From contig CAJNOP010000058.1 of the NCBI GenBank assembly GCA_905250075.1, positions 862,343 to 926,342 on the forward strand: a stretch of DNA of 64,000 nt. The letters are read 5' to 3'. Below, piece by piece: positions 23,420-35,544 of this stretch. Origin of the DNA: Rotaria sp. Silwood1 (lineage: Eukaryota > Rotifera > Eurotatoria > Philodinida > Philodinidae). Each line of letters starts with the position of its first letter. The stretch's first letter is position 1. The notes beneath the pieces were generated by a model. It saw only the letters and a list, made by a program, of their open reading frames with translations. It had not been told where the DNA came from and did no database searches. The position numbers were made by a program, and so were the translations under genes.

Positions 23420-24024
23420 TGTTGAATGTAGTGTATTTGCTAGAGAAAAAAAAAGAATTTAAAGTGTGAATTGTATTGCGCACTCGGTTTTTTTTTTCTT
23501 TCTCACTCGTATTCTATTTGTTACTAAACAGAATTTATTCAATCGAAATCGATCGTGTACTCTATGACATTGATGATAAGAACAACAAAAAAAAATGAAA
23601 GTTCATTTGAAAAAAAAAATAGAAAATTACGCAAGACATTTTTCTTTGTTAACTACGTCGAGAGACAAATACTCAATGTTTGCGTCTAAATCAGAATTCT
23701 AAAAATAGTTGTACTCATTATTCTATAGTAGAAAAAAAAAAGAAATAAAATCATATTGTTGTAATCAAAGAACAGAACACAATAATGGAAAAAAGAAAAG
23801 AACTTCCATCAAGTTACTACCAAGATATTGCTTTTTTTACCTTCAAGATTATGTTTGATTAAAATGTATGCCGATTGATGAATTTTAATTTCTATTTTTC
23901 TGCATTCTATTGTCTTATTAAGAAATAAAGAAAATAGATGAGTGAAGAAACTTTATTTAATTAGAAGAATAAAGTCAAAATAAGATTCAGCTGCTATGAC
24001 AACATTAATATGATTCATAATATA
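23420..24024. other. Spacer before the hairpin element
   Basis: A-rich. No gene seen. Confidence 0.4.
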
Positions 24025-24688
24025 AAAGGTGATTGAAAAGTCTTCGTCCATCTAAAAAAAATTGCTTTTTCTCGCTCGTAACGCATCTGATAAAGCTCAA
24101 ATTGAAAATTTTAATAAAATTTTTTTCGTGACCTTTTTACATACTTCGATAGAGTAGTATCAGCTGATTACGAAAAATTGATTTTGACCTTTTGAAAAAC
24201 TCACTCAGTATTCGAAAAAAAAAACCAGTTTCGTAAGCTTAAAAAAGGAGTGAAATAGAAAATTTTTGGAATATTTTGAAAAATAGTGTGCTTTACAAAA
24301 AAAGAAGGTTTTTTTTCTAAGTTTAATAAAATCTTCCACCTAAAAATTCTTTTCAAAAGCTCAAAATTAATTTTTCGTTATCAGCTGCTTCTGCTCTATC
24401 AAAGTGCATGAAAAAAAAATCACGAAAAAAATTTTTTATTGAAATTTTCAATTGCGCGCACTGCAAATCTTCGTTGTTTTGGTTTTATGACATGGGGAAA
24501 AAAAAAATCTTTCTTATCATACAAACCTATACATCTTCCCTATAATAAGGACTAAAAATCTGAAAATTTAGGTTAATATTCCTCTAGTAACAAGGAATTG
24601 GATGTTAAAGTTTGAGCTGTTTTGGATATGTTACAAGCGAGAAAGAGCAATTTTTCTGAGATGACCAAAAACTTTTGAATCACCCTTT
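24025..24688. repeat. Foldback MITE with long terminal inverted repeats
   Basis: The left end AAAGGTGATTGAAAAGTCTT matches the right end read inward, AAAGGGTGATTCAAAAGTTT. Pairing continues through AAAATTGCTTTTTCTCGCTCGTAAC and again deeper, where TATCAGCTGATTACGAAAAA near 24160 pairs with the complement near 24370-24390. Nearly the whole element can form a hairpin. It is non-coding. The flanks are AT-rich and the target duplication is ambiguous (possibly TA). Confidence 0.75.
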
Positions 24689-25021
24689 AAGTAATTTCGA
24701 TCAGTCCTTGATTTGAAGTAGCAAAAAGTTCTAACTCAGTAATGTTTATCCTCCATATTCTTATATTATTCGATTTTTGTATTGAATTCTTCAACATAAT
24801 TATGTTTTTATAAAATAGCACTAGTGATTTTGCTTGTCATAACCAGAGCCCATCGGATTCAAAATTTTTAAATTAAGTTTATTGTTGATTATTCAATAGA
24901 TAAGACTACGTAAAATATCAATACTTCAGTATTGATTTACCGAATATCCTGAGACAAAAACTATCGAATAGAAATTAATTTACTATCGGAAAAAATTCCA
25001 TTCTGCTGATATACAGAGAGT

Positions 25022-26116
25022 GCCACGAGTAGACATCGGCATGACCGGCGTGAGTCACGGTCACGGTCCTGAGTCACGATCGTGATCATTTTTCGAAAAA
25101 AAGTCGTGACCGTGACCAAAACCTGGTCACGACCAGTCACGATAAATTTTCAATGTAACTATAAAGCAGTTATTTTCAAACTTTATTAGAGAATTAAATA
25201 TTATATTTAGTATTCTTTCAATATGTTTCAATATCCTTTTCTAATTATGCTCATTTAAAACGAAGGAATAGAATCAATACAATCGCGATACCAGAAAAAA
25301 TGTACTCAGTATTAATATTTTTTAAACTGTTCGCATAGAAATATTTTAGAAAAAAGTGTACCATTAAAAAATATTATGACCTCCTTGAACAAGATTTGTC
25401 ATTTTCATATATTTTCGACTTTTTTGACTCTTATCTGATGACTTATTCGACGATTGATCATTTCTCTACTTGTTCTGATTTCACCCATTTCTATTCAGGT
25501 TTTTGGCCAAATACACTTTCAAGAACTTTAAGAAATTTTCTCAAAAACAAATTCATCAATTTTTTTCATACCTAATCTTTTTCGTTTATCTGTTATATTA
25601 CCTTTTGCCTCTCCGCACGAGGAGATCCGAGGTTTTCTATTGTGTCTAATCCTAAAAGTTTTCCAGAGAGTTTTGGGTAATGTCTCTTTTCTTTTTACAG
25701 ATTGCAACTAAAAAAATTGCTCAGAAAGCCAAAGCGATTTTGATGCTTTGAGAAGGAATTTTTCGGATTTTAAAAGCCTAGATAAAATGTTGAAAACACT
25801 TAGTTAAATTTTGCAGCTGAAAACTAAGCATATTATGATGTAAATCCAGTGGTTGAAGTTGTCATTTTTCGAAAAATTCGATAATTGGATAATGTCTTAT
25901 ACTAAGTCTCGCACGTATTTCTCGAAGGGGGTCTTCTATTATGGAAAGCCTTCTAATATAGGGACCTCCTATCGGAAGAGAAGGGTATGCTGTTTTGAGA
26001 AAAAACAAAATAGTCGTTCATATAGAGACTGGCGTGGCTACCGTGACCGTAACCGTGACCAAACTGATCGTGACCATGACCAAAAAATGTTGGTCACGCT
26101 GATGTCTAGCCACGAG
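25022..26116. mobile_element. Non-autonomous hAT-like element with GTGACC subterminal repeats
   Basis: An exact 8-bp duplication, GCCACGAG, flanks the element (25022-25029 and 26109-26116). The ends, starting at 25030 and read inward from 26108, are TAGACATCGGCATGACC and TAGACATCAGCGTGACC. Both subterminal regions carry clustered GTGACCGTGACC/GGTCACGGTCACG motifs (about 25050-25142 and 26040-26095), like transposase-binding arrays of hAT elements. The interior is non-coding. A related fragment lies at 51904-52003. Confidence 0.87.
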
Positions 26117-26904
26117 TTTTTTGTGAAGTACGATCTATAAGGAATGTTACACATGTTAGAAATGGTTCATTGCAGACATTGTTGACATACGGTCAAAGTC
26201 GTTACATGAATAAATTCTCGTTTTAATATTAAAACAATTTTCATGTGATTAGTAACAACAGCTACATCATGTTTCACATTTTAATGCCACAAAGATTGGC
26301 GTGAACAACTTGTACGTATAACTTTACTGTTAATTAAATATAATCGACTGATTGTGTTTCTAAATGGCAAATGATTCAATCGGGTTTTTATATATACAAC
26401 TAAGATTTTCAAATATTGTTAAAGTCTATCAAGTTTAACGTCAATATATAAGTTAAGAATTTTTTTTTTCTACTTTCAGTAAAACTTTTTGATGATTTCT
26501 TTTTCAAAAACACATCAATTCTTTAAACTATTTCGATGTTCAAATCGTCTAATTAAATCTCGAAATATAGATTCCAAGACATTTTAGAATGTTTGCATAG
26601 AAAGAACTCGAATAGTATCAAGTCAAAATTCGAGCAATAAAAACAGAAACTATCCCATAAGTAATTTTGAAAATAGAACTTTATATTAATATGAAAATTA
26701 AATAAAAATTTCATCGACTCGACTACCATTTCAAAAAATATCATATGATTAAATTTCACTGAATATTGAAGTTATTTTATCTGTTCTTTTGACTTAATTC
26801 ATATTTCCTTACAAATAAAAATAAACAAACAAACAATAATATATATATATATAAAAGTCAGAAAAATGTCTTTGCATATAATCAACAAAGAAAACAAATT
26901 ATGT
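26117..26904. other. Spacer downstream of the ART/TPR gene
   Basis: AT-rich with an AT microsatellite near 26840. No gene was recognised. Confidence 0.45.
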
Positions 26905-29878
26905 TTATTCTTGTTCAAGCTCATTCAATCGTGCAATATTATTCAATGCACTTATACGATATGGATGATTTTCATCTGGTACACATTCTAATGCACGTTC
27001 AAAATATTCTCGTGCTTTATCGCTTAATCCACATGTTTGATACATCGCACCTAAATTATTTAATGCTGCAGCTAATCGTAGATCATGATGTCCACTACTA
27101 CTTAATAAATTAACTGTACGTTTAGCATATGCTAATGCTTTTTCAGTATCACCTTGATCATGTAATATATTTCCCATATTACCAAGACAAGCAGCTATAT
27201 CAAGAATATTTCGTGGTTTAATTTGTTGTTCACGTATAACTAAAGCACGTTCAGTACAAACAAGTGCTTGATCAAGTTCTTTACGTGCCCAATGTGCATT
27301 ACCAAGACCAATAAAACATCGAGCTATCATAGCTAAATCTTGTGGTTTTTCTTTTTCAAACCATTGTAATGCTTGAGAATAATGTTTCAAAGCTTCAGCA
27401 TATTGTTTCATATCATGATAAACAATACCAAGATAAATAAGAGTTTCAGCTTTATCTTCATCAGTTGCTTTAATTAATGCTTGTTGATGACATTCAAGTG
27501 CACCAGGTAAATCTTGTAAACGTTCACGTAATAAACATCCTTGTTTATTTAAAACACGAATATTTGGATTATCTATACGAACTAAAGCATCGACAGCTTG
27601 AGCCCAATTACCACGAGCTATAAGTTCATCTGCTTCAATTTCATCATCACTAAATGAAGAAGAAATTTTATGTAAATCATATACATATAAAAAAAAAGAA
27701 CTTCAATAGAATATCACACAATAAAAGTTGTAAAGGTAATATCTGTAGGATTAAAATATGAAACGTAGTATAGTATTTCAGAATGTAGTTTATACATTGA
27801 GTATTTCAGAGAAAATAGAACTCTCAATATGTCCATTATTTTCTTCAAAACGATTAATCCAAGATAAACATTTTTGTACAAGAACTTTTTTTCTCATTCA
27901 TTACAATTTTATATTATTCTAATAACATCTAAAATATATTCCAAAGCTTTCATATTTATATATGAATAATATTATGTACATGTCCTTTGATTAAAAATGA
28001 TTATTAGTATTCTGTTGAAGATTTCATCAGAACAATATGAAATCTTATATTCCTCATTAACACAATACTAGTATTAGAACAACTTTTTTTTTCTTCTTTT
28101 ATCAACAAGAAACATTGTTTACTAGTTTACTTTAAATTTAAAATGATTTTAATATATTGTGCTGAATAAGAACAAATACCATGAATAGATACTTTCATTA
28201 ACAAACTACAACATGAAATCATAAAAATTCGGCAAAAAAGTTGTTTTTCAAAAGAAATTGTTTGTCTTGTACTATTCGTTTGATGCTTTATTTTTAGAAA
28301 ATAATGGATGTTATTTCGACTCACACAAAACATACTGTTTTGTAATGATTTAAAAGACAAAATTTTTGAAAAAAAAAAAAGTCTTATACGTTATTGACAT
28401 ATAGTCTATCAAGTTTGTGATGCGAATTTCTACTTCTATGTTTTAACACTTTTTTTAAAATTCTGTTTCACAAAAACTTATGAATATTATTATTGATCTT
28501 TCAATAGATACATATTAGTAATTATTGAAAATATAATTATATTACATACCATACAGTTTGTGAATCTAGACTTGTTTTTGATACAGAAACAACATATAAT
28601 GGAATAGAATATTGAGATATATCCGATTTAGTTTCATTTTCTCTCTTATGACTATTGTCCACTCTAAAAAAAGAAAAAAGAAAAACAAAACAAATTAATT
28701 AAAATATTATTAATAATTTCTAACCTAACAACTGGAATTGTTTGTTGTAGAAAATCATTGATGGTTTTTCCTACGGCTTTTTGTCGTTGAATAAATTGTC
28801 CAAGTAATTGTTCTCGATGTTTTCGATCAATTGAAACTAATGTAACAATAGTAACTAATTGTTGAACACCACCAGAACCTGTATTTCTTGTCACACATGT
28901 TATTTGAAATGGTGTTGCCATATCAATTAAAATAGAATCATTCATAAATGTACATAATGCATGACTTATATCTATTTTAAAAAGTACATTTGCCATTTTA
29001 CGACGACGTGTTAATTGTGTTGCTATTGATAAAGCTTTTGTTCTTGATCTTGTTGCAAGTAGAAAACATTGAAATGCAATAATATCTTTTGATGTTTGTT
29101 GTTCAAGTCGATCAACAATATCTATAGGTAATTTTGTACCAAAAAAAGCTTGATTATAACTAGGTCCTATTGGTACAGGTTTCATTTGTTGACTTAAATC
29201 ATTAATAAAAAAATGAGTAAGATATAAAATTTGTTGATCATGTGTACGAAGTGCATTTGAAATAAATAAATAATATGGAAATGGATGATTATATTTATTA
29301 AGCCAATAAAGAACTTCAGATGATTTATATGATATATTAAAATCATGAATACTAGATTTTATTTTACGATTCGAATGAAAAAGTATACGTGCTTGTTCAA
29401 TAAAATTTTTTTTTGTTATTATTTGATTTGTATTATGAGTTTTCCAAATACTATAAAAATAAAAATCTATATTATCACTTCCGTCTTTTTGACGATGAAA
29501 AAGGATACTATTTGCATCAAGTTGTAATTCTATTGTATCCAATGTTTCAAATAGTGCTTGTAATAAATTATCAATTCGAGAATAAATACCAATGACTTTA
29601 CTCGGTAATGTATCAATTTCTCTTCGTGATTTCGATAAAATAAGAATAGCTTCAATAGAATTCAAATTTTCAAATGATTGTAAAATATGATCTTCAATTG
29701 ATGTTGTTACTAAAATAATTGCTCTTTCATCTATTGAATTTTGTTGAATAAATGAAATACAAGATGGTAAATTATAAAATGATTCAATTTTTTCAATCAT
29801 TGTATCTCGTATGATTGAATGAATTCTATCATATTGATCATGTACAATTATACGTATACCACTACCTTTTGATACCAT
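26905..29878 (-). CDS. Bdelloid-type protein: degenerate ADP-ribosyltransferase-like region plus TPR array
   Basis: Three exons join in phase (28725-29878, 28550-28663, 26905-27649) to 670 aa. Residues about 1-110 look like the signalling-type N-terminal domain seen in bdelloid TPR proteins. About 190-370 align by pattern with their ART domain: NALRTHDQQILYLTHFFINDL, then a GTKLPIDIVDRLE block, then AFQCFLLATRSRTKALSIA. About 430-670 is a tetratricopeptide array of kinesin-light-chain/NPHP3 type (KQYAEALKHYSQALQWFE, then DKAREYFERALECVP). The catalytic R-S-E positions look lost: YRG has become FFG, the STS segment reads LAT, and no ExE is seen. It is probably a non-catalytic scaffold. It lies 231 bp downstream of carboxypeptidase Q on the same strand. 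Confidence 0.8.
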
Positions 29879-30109
29879 TATTGTGATGTATTTTAGTAGT
29901 TAAATGCACAAGAATAAAAAATAAAATGAAAAGTAAATCTTAAAGTTATTATTTCTATTTTTCATCTTATGTAAATTATGCATTTATAATGATTGACAGT
30001 TAAACATTTCTTTTCTCTAGTTGATTTACAAACATAAAGCATTTTTCTCGTTTGTCTTTTGTCAAAAAAAAAAAAAAAAGATTAAAAGAAAAATTTCACA
30101 AATATTAAA

Positions 30110-31609
30110 CTATCGTGGTAATAAGTCATCAAGATCAGCTATAGCATAAGCATAAACAGCCCAAACAGCAGCAGCTAGATCAACATCCGTTGAATTAAGT
30201 ACATTCATTGTATCACCATTTGAATGATGATAAGCAAAATAATTTCGATTATCATTAAGAAGTGAAGCACCAGGAACACCACGTTGTTGCCATGGACTGA
30301 TATCTGTACCACCACCACCTGGTATAACTTGCGTTGCATTAATTGATATTAATTGTTGTGATATTGTTTGTATAATCTAGAAAACAAATTTTATCACAAA
30401 AAAAAAGAATTTTTTTCTTACTTGTTGTGCTTTATTATTTCCTTGAAATTCAAGACCAAGTGGATGAAATACTCCCATATCAGATTCCATAACAATACTC
30501 ATAGTCGATACTTCATCTTCATGTGCAAGAAAATATTGATCAGCACCAATACCACCAAATTCTTCACATGACCAAAGAACACAACGAATTGTTCGTTTAG
30601 CACGAATATTTAATGAATGAAGTAATGAAAGAACAGTCCAAGAAATCATTGCACCACCACCATCATCCATAGCACCTAAAAAAAAAAAATTTTTTTTCTT
30701 AATATAATTCTTAATATACATAATAATAAATTTACCTTGACCAACATCCCAACTATCAAGATGACCACTAACAAGTACAGTTTCATTTGGTAAATTTGAA
30801 CCTTTTATTTCAGCAACAAGATTATAACCTGTAACATCAGGTAATGTTTGTGCTTCCATATAAAGAAAAATTTCTATTGATTGATTTCGTTGTTGAAAAC
30901 GTTCAAGCATATCCGTATGTTCAACAGAAAGTGATGCTGCTGGAATTTTTGGATATGATGGATCATATGACATCATACCAGTATGTGGTGAATCAATTGA
31001 ATGTGATGCAGCTGATCGACTAAGAGAAGCTAATGCTCCACATTTAGCAGCATGAGATGCTCCACCTGAACGATAAGCAACAACAGGACCATAACAATCT
31101 ACAGGGTGTGTTTGCCAATCACATTGTGGATTAAAAACAACAATTTTATTTCGAGCTTGTTCACATCTTACATTTAATTCATCAAATGATCGTACAACAA
31201 GTACTGGTGCTTGAATACCTTTTGGACCAGTACCAACTGAATTACCTAAACCAAGCATTGATAATTTTGCATAACGTGGTTGAATTAATTGAGCTCGTTC
31301 TTCACCACGTATCCAATGAGGTATTTGAACTGGTTCAATATGAACATTATCTAAACCTTCAGTAATCATTGCACTTTGTATCCAATTAACAGCTTGAGTT
31401 AATGATTCATTTCCACATAGACGAGGACCAATAGTATCAGCTAATGCAGCTAAACGATAATAAGTAACACCATGAAAAGCACCTCGAGTAACTAATTCAA
31501 TTAATTGATCTGATATAGTTTTTGATATGGATTGATCATGATGATGACATGAACGACTTGTGACATTTATCACTGGTAGAATAAGAAATAACCAAAACAA
31601 TAACAACAT
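30110..31609 (-). CDS. CPQ: Carboxypeptidase Q (plasma glutamate carboxypeptidase), M28 metallopeptidase
   Basis: Three exons (30736-31609, 30422-30675, 30110-30376; introns 60 and 45 nt) give 464 aa, close to the 472 aa of the human enzyme. It begins with a signal peptide (MLLLFWLFLILPV). The co-catalytic zinc centre is complete: GHLDSWD (His about 283), DDGGG, the catalytic Glu and a zinc ligand in SCEEFGG, ESDMG, and the last His in the third exon (FAYHHSNGDT). The PA-like insert region lies in the middle, as usual for the family. The enzyme is secreted or lysosomal and releases amino acids from dipeptides. All catalytic residues are kept, so it should be active. Confidence 0.93.
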
Positions 31610-32652
31610 AATTCAATCTAAAAATTTGAAAAGAAAAAAATTTTATTTCTACTTATTTTATATAAAGTTATAATTCTTTACAATTGAATGTTAAAAATAA
31701 AAAGTAGAAGATAACTTCTAAAAATAAATAAATATATATATATATATATGTTGTTGTTGTAAGATATGAAGTTTTTATAATATAATGGTTATCTTGTTGC
31801 CTTATAAAATATGATAGAAGAAATATAATATTTTTAAAAACCACTAGTGATACTTCTTATAAACTATTCGTTATCAGTGTAAACTAATAAAATTTTTTTA
31901 CTTGAGATGACTCTGTATTAACGATGAGAAATATTTTATATATTTTAGACGAAAATTAGCATCAATGTAATATATAATATTGATTATTAAGTTTAAAATC
32001 TTCAATATGATGTATATGAAGAAAACAAAAGAAAATGATAATTTTATTATATTTACTTCAAAAAAATGAATCTATATTTGTGGACTATTTCATCATATCA
32101 ATACATTGAAATTTTTGTTTATATTTCGGTGTCTTTTTTCTTTCAACATTTGAATTCTTTGTTCAAAATAATTTTATTTCTAGAAAAAAAAAAGTTATAT
32201 TGCTATACTAAATACTTTTATTTTTATTTTTATATTCATTAATATTAAATATATCCATTTGAATTTGTCGATTTCTCAAAAAAGAAAAGCACATTCATAT
32301 TCAAACTATGAATATATGCATTTATTTAAAATACAATCGAGAATAACACAAAACGACCTTTGATAATATTAACAATGACTGTACGAGCAAATGAATGTCT
32401 ATCACGACACATACTGTCTTTGTTTTATGTCTTTTCTTTCGTCACTATGATCTATCTATATGTATAGTCATTTTTTATACGTGTACTCACTAGTTTCTCT
32501 TATCAAGGGATGGACAATTTTATATTAATGGTCATGCTCAATGAGAAACATCAATCACTGTCTCATAATGGAGCAATAATATTAAAACTCACACCGGATC
32601 ATTACAAATAAAATGAATTACGGTTGATTTTTTTTTTGAAAGAAAAAAGTTA
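31610..32652. other. Intergenic spacer
   Basis: AT-rich with a TA microsatellite at about 31730-31750. No gene was recognised. Confidence 0.45.
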
Positions 32653-32745
32653 GGGGACACCCGGGATTGAACCAGGGACCTCTCGATCTGCAGTCGANNN
32701 NNNNNNNATCTGCAGTCGAATGCTCTACCACTGAGCTATATCCCC
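32653..32745 (-). tRNA. tRNA-Cys (anticodon GCA), split by an assembly gap
   Basis: On the minus strand the sequence begins GGGGATATAGCTCAGTGGTA (acceptor and D arm). It continues with the anticodon arm, whose loop is CTGCAGA (anticodon GCA), and ends in the T arm GGTTCAATCC and acceptor complement TGTCCCC. Ten N (32698-32707) fall in the anticodon arm, and the 12 bases on either side of the gap are the same (ATCTGCAGTCGA). Once that duplicate and the N are discounted the cloverleaf is complete, so the gene is probably intact and the gap spurious. Confidence 0.85.
32698..32707. other. Assembly gap (10 N) inside tRNA-Cys
   Basis: Contig ends flanking the gap share 12 bp. This suggests two overlapping contigs scaffolded instead of merged. 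Confidence 0.9.
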
Positions 32746-32815
32746 ATGGTGAGTATTGATGATCGTAATTTTGAAAATCTTGTAAAAAAAGAGAGAATGA
32801 TAAAAACAAAACGTT

Positions 32816-32887
32816 AGGGAACATTCGGGATTGAAACAGGGACCTCTTCATTAGCAGTCGAATGTTTTATCACTGAGCCATATCCCT
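32816..32887 (-). pseudogene. tRNA-Cys-derived pseudogene
   Basis: It lies 70 bp upstream on the same strand and matches the tRNA-Cys over most of its length (GATATGGCTCAGTG, CATTCGACTGC, GAGGTCCCTG, TTCAATCCC). The anticodon loop is CTGCTAA, the second half of the D stem is AAAC instead of GAGC, and the acceptor stem is mismatched. It is a decayed tandem duplicate. Confidence 0.7.
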
Positions 32888-33043
32888 CTAGGTTATTTGG
32901 AGGACATCAATTCAATCCAAATGATAAGAAAGAAAGAAAAAAAAGAAAAAGAACAAATAGACTATGTCACACTTGAATAATCATATTTTTCTCCAACAAT
33001 AACAATATAACTGTCGACGTGTCTGTTCAATAACATATTAAAA

Positions 33044-35544
33044 ATGGTTATAGAGAATAGAATAAAACTTATACCAACATTAACACCAACATTCGAACAA
33101 TGGAAATCATTACCCATCTACTTAACTCAACATGAAACTAGGCTTCAACGACGTTTTGGTGCTGTTAAAATTGTTCCTCCTAGTCGATGGGTACCATTAA
33201 TAAAAAATCCATATGAATTATGTAATTTAAAAATGTATATAAAACAAGAAATAACTGGTTCATCTCATCAGCCAGATGTTTTTTATATAAAAAATTCAAA
33301 AATATCTAAACGACATTTTATGAGTTATAATGAATTTAAAACAATTGCTGAAAGTGATACATATCGTTTGGAAGATACATTGAATTGTAATATTAATGAT
33401 TATTTTTGGTCTACGATTTTGAATAATATATCTTTGTGTGTACCAAATATTGATGATAGTTTATTTTCAACAAGAGAAAATGTTTTTAATATGGCTAATT
33501 TAGCATCATTACTTAAATATTATCCAGAAAAAATTTCAGGTACAATCTGATCTATGCAAAACAGATTGCATATATTATAAAAAAATAAAGATTTTAATGT
33601 TAATTATCTATAGATTTTCGAGATTTTTCTAATGAAAATGAAAATAAATACAATTTGGTGAATAATAAAAGAAATTATTATAAACTAAATTTGAATAGTA
33701 AATCATCTTATTTTATAATAATTTAAAATCAAGGTTCTTTTTTTTTGACAGATATATTACTAGAAACAAAAAACAAACTTCTCAGATTTTTATATTTAAT
33801 CATTCTGAAATTACAATTATTCTACTCAAAACTCTAAATCAATTTTTCAAAAAATTGTTATGAAAAAAAAAATCAATTGTTTGCTTTTAATCTTGTTCTA
33901 TAAAAAAAAAAAATATTTTTCGAATCTTTTTGTGAAATTCACATATATTTTCGAAAAAGTCAATGAGTAAATTTTAAGTTGAAGTTTTGCAACTCGTCTC
34001 TTCCTATTATAGACCTTAGCCATCAGAACAAGATACATCTAACACTTTTATCAGAAAATCCTTAGCAACAGATAACGAAGCTAAATGATTTTAACGGCAA
34101 GACTTAGACTGTTCTAGAAACTTTTCAAGTTTTGTTTCAAATTTGAATGATTGGAGTGTGCTAAGTAGATAGAAATATATATATTTAAAATTTCAATGAT
34201 GTTAATAATGTTAAATTTGAAAGAATAAAAAGCAATAGTAAAGAATTTGAAAAAAATTCTTCTGTTTGAAATATAGAAATAAATAAGACGATTTACTTCC
34301 TTCAAAACATCTATGACTTCTACATTTCAGAGCCAAAACAAAAGACTGTACTAACAAGTTTTTTTTTTTTTTTTATTATTCTATTATCTAGGTGTAACAA
34401 CATCTTCACTTCATATGGGTATGTGGTCAAGTACTGTTGGTATTCATATAGATGACCATGATCTAATATCATTCAATTATCTTCATCATGGTGCTCCAAA
34501 AATTTGGTATATAATACATCCATCATGTTATATAAAATTTGAAGAATTAGTTAATAAATTAAAATTATTTTCTGATATATCATCGACTTGTTTATCACCA
34601 CTTCAACATAAATCACTTCTTGTTAAACCATCATTTCTTGATATGCATTCAATAGAATATTATCAAGTTGAACAAAAAATTAATGAATTAATAGTTATTT
34701 TTCCTGGTTCATATCATTTTTATTTTGATACAGGATTTAATTTAAGTGAAACAGTTAAATATGCTTTACCATCATTTTTTGAATTTCAACGATGTAGTCC
34801 ACGACTTTGTTCATGTATAATATCATCATCAACAAGTGTTATTAATCTTAATCGACGATTTTTTACAATTGATATTCTTAATCAATTTAAAAAAGAATAT
34901 TTAACATCAAAATCTGTAATATGTATTGATTTATCAGAAGGTAAGTTAAAAAAAAAAACAAAAAAATAAAAAATAAATATTTCATTTCAGACGATGATAA
35001 TAATAATAATACAAATAATGCTTCTCCTATCGAAATAACAACTGCACCAACGTCTCCTATTGCAAATCAGGATAATATTACTCGAAAAGATGTAGAAACA
35101 GAAGTTGTACAAACTGCTAGTCAATCTAATATATCACTTGATCATTATACGGATCCACTTTATTCATCTTGGTCATCAACAAATAGTGATACACAAATAT
35201 CACCTGATTCAATGCCAACAATTGATAATCATAATGATTATGAAAATATTTCGAATATATTGGAAGATATGTTATCAAAAACAAATTTCGATTCATTAGA
35301 ACATGATTATTATTCAAAACATTATCATTCATATGATCCATACTCATCGTTTTTTCATAGTTATACACCATCTCTACATCCATATTTTTTTAAACCATAT
35401 CCATATTCTTCTGTTCGTATATGTACTAGCAAACAACGTCGTAACCAACGTAAATGTTATGAATGTCGACAAAAAGGACATATAAGAAAAAATTGTCCTT
35501 ATTTTTCTCATAAAAAAAAAAATAAAAGAAATTTTTCAATTTAA
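33044..35544 (+). CDS. JmjN/JmjC (KDM4-like) protein with C-terminal CCHC zinc knuckle
   Basis: Three exons (33044-33539, 34392-34940, 34991-35544; introns 852 and 50 nt, phases 1 and 1) give 532 aa. JmjN is at about 8-50 (LIPTLTPTFEQWKSLP, KIVPPSRWVP). JmjC follows at about 120-310 (HMGMWSSTVGIHIDDHDL, NYLHHGAPKIWY). Iron ligands are visible: H184, D186 (Glu in animal KDM4) and H274 in SYHFYFDTGFN; the cosubstrate Lys is K202. This implies 2-oxoglutarate/Fe(II) histone lysine demethylation. PHD and Tudor domains of KDM4A-C are absent. Instead the acidic, Asn/Ser-rich C-terminal third ends in a canonical zinc knuckle, CYECRQKGHIRKNC (CX2CX4HX4C), as in nucleic-acid-binding proteins. The start is the first Met. 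Confidence 0.85.

Noticed and set aside
25853-26140. 95-codon open frame near the right end of the hAT-like element
   Set aside because: It spans the GTGACC array and the target duplication; it is an artefact of the repeat.
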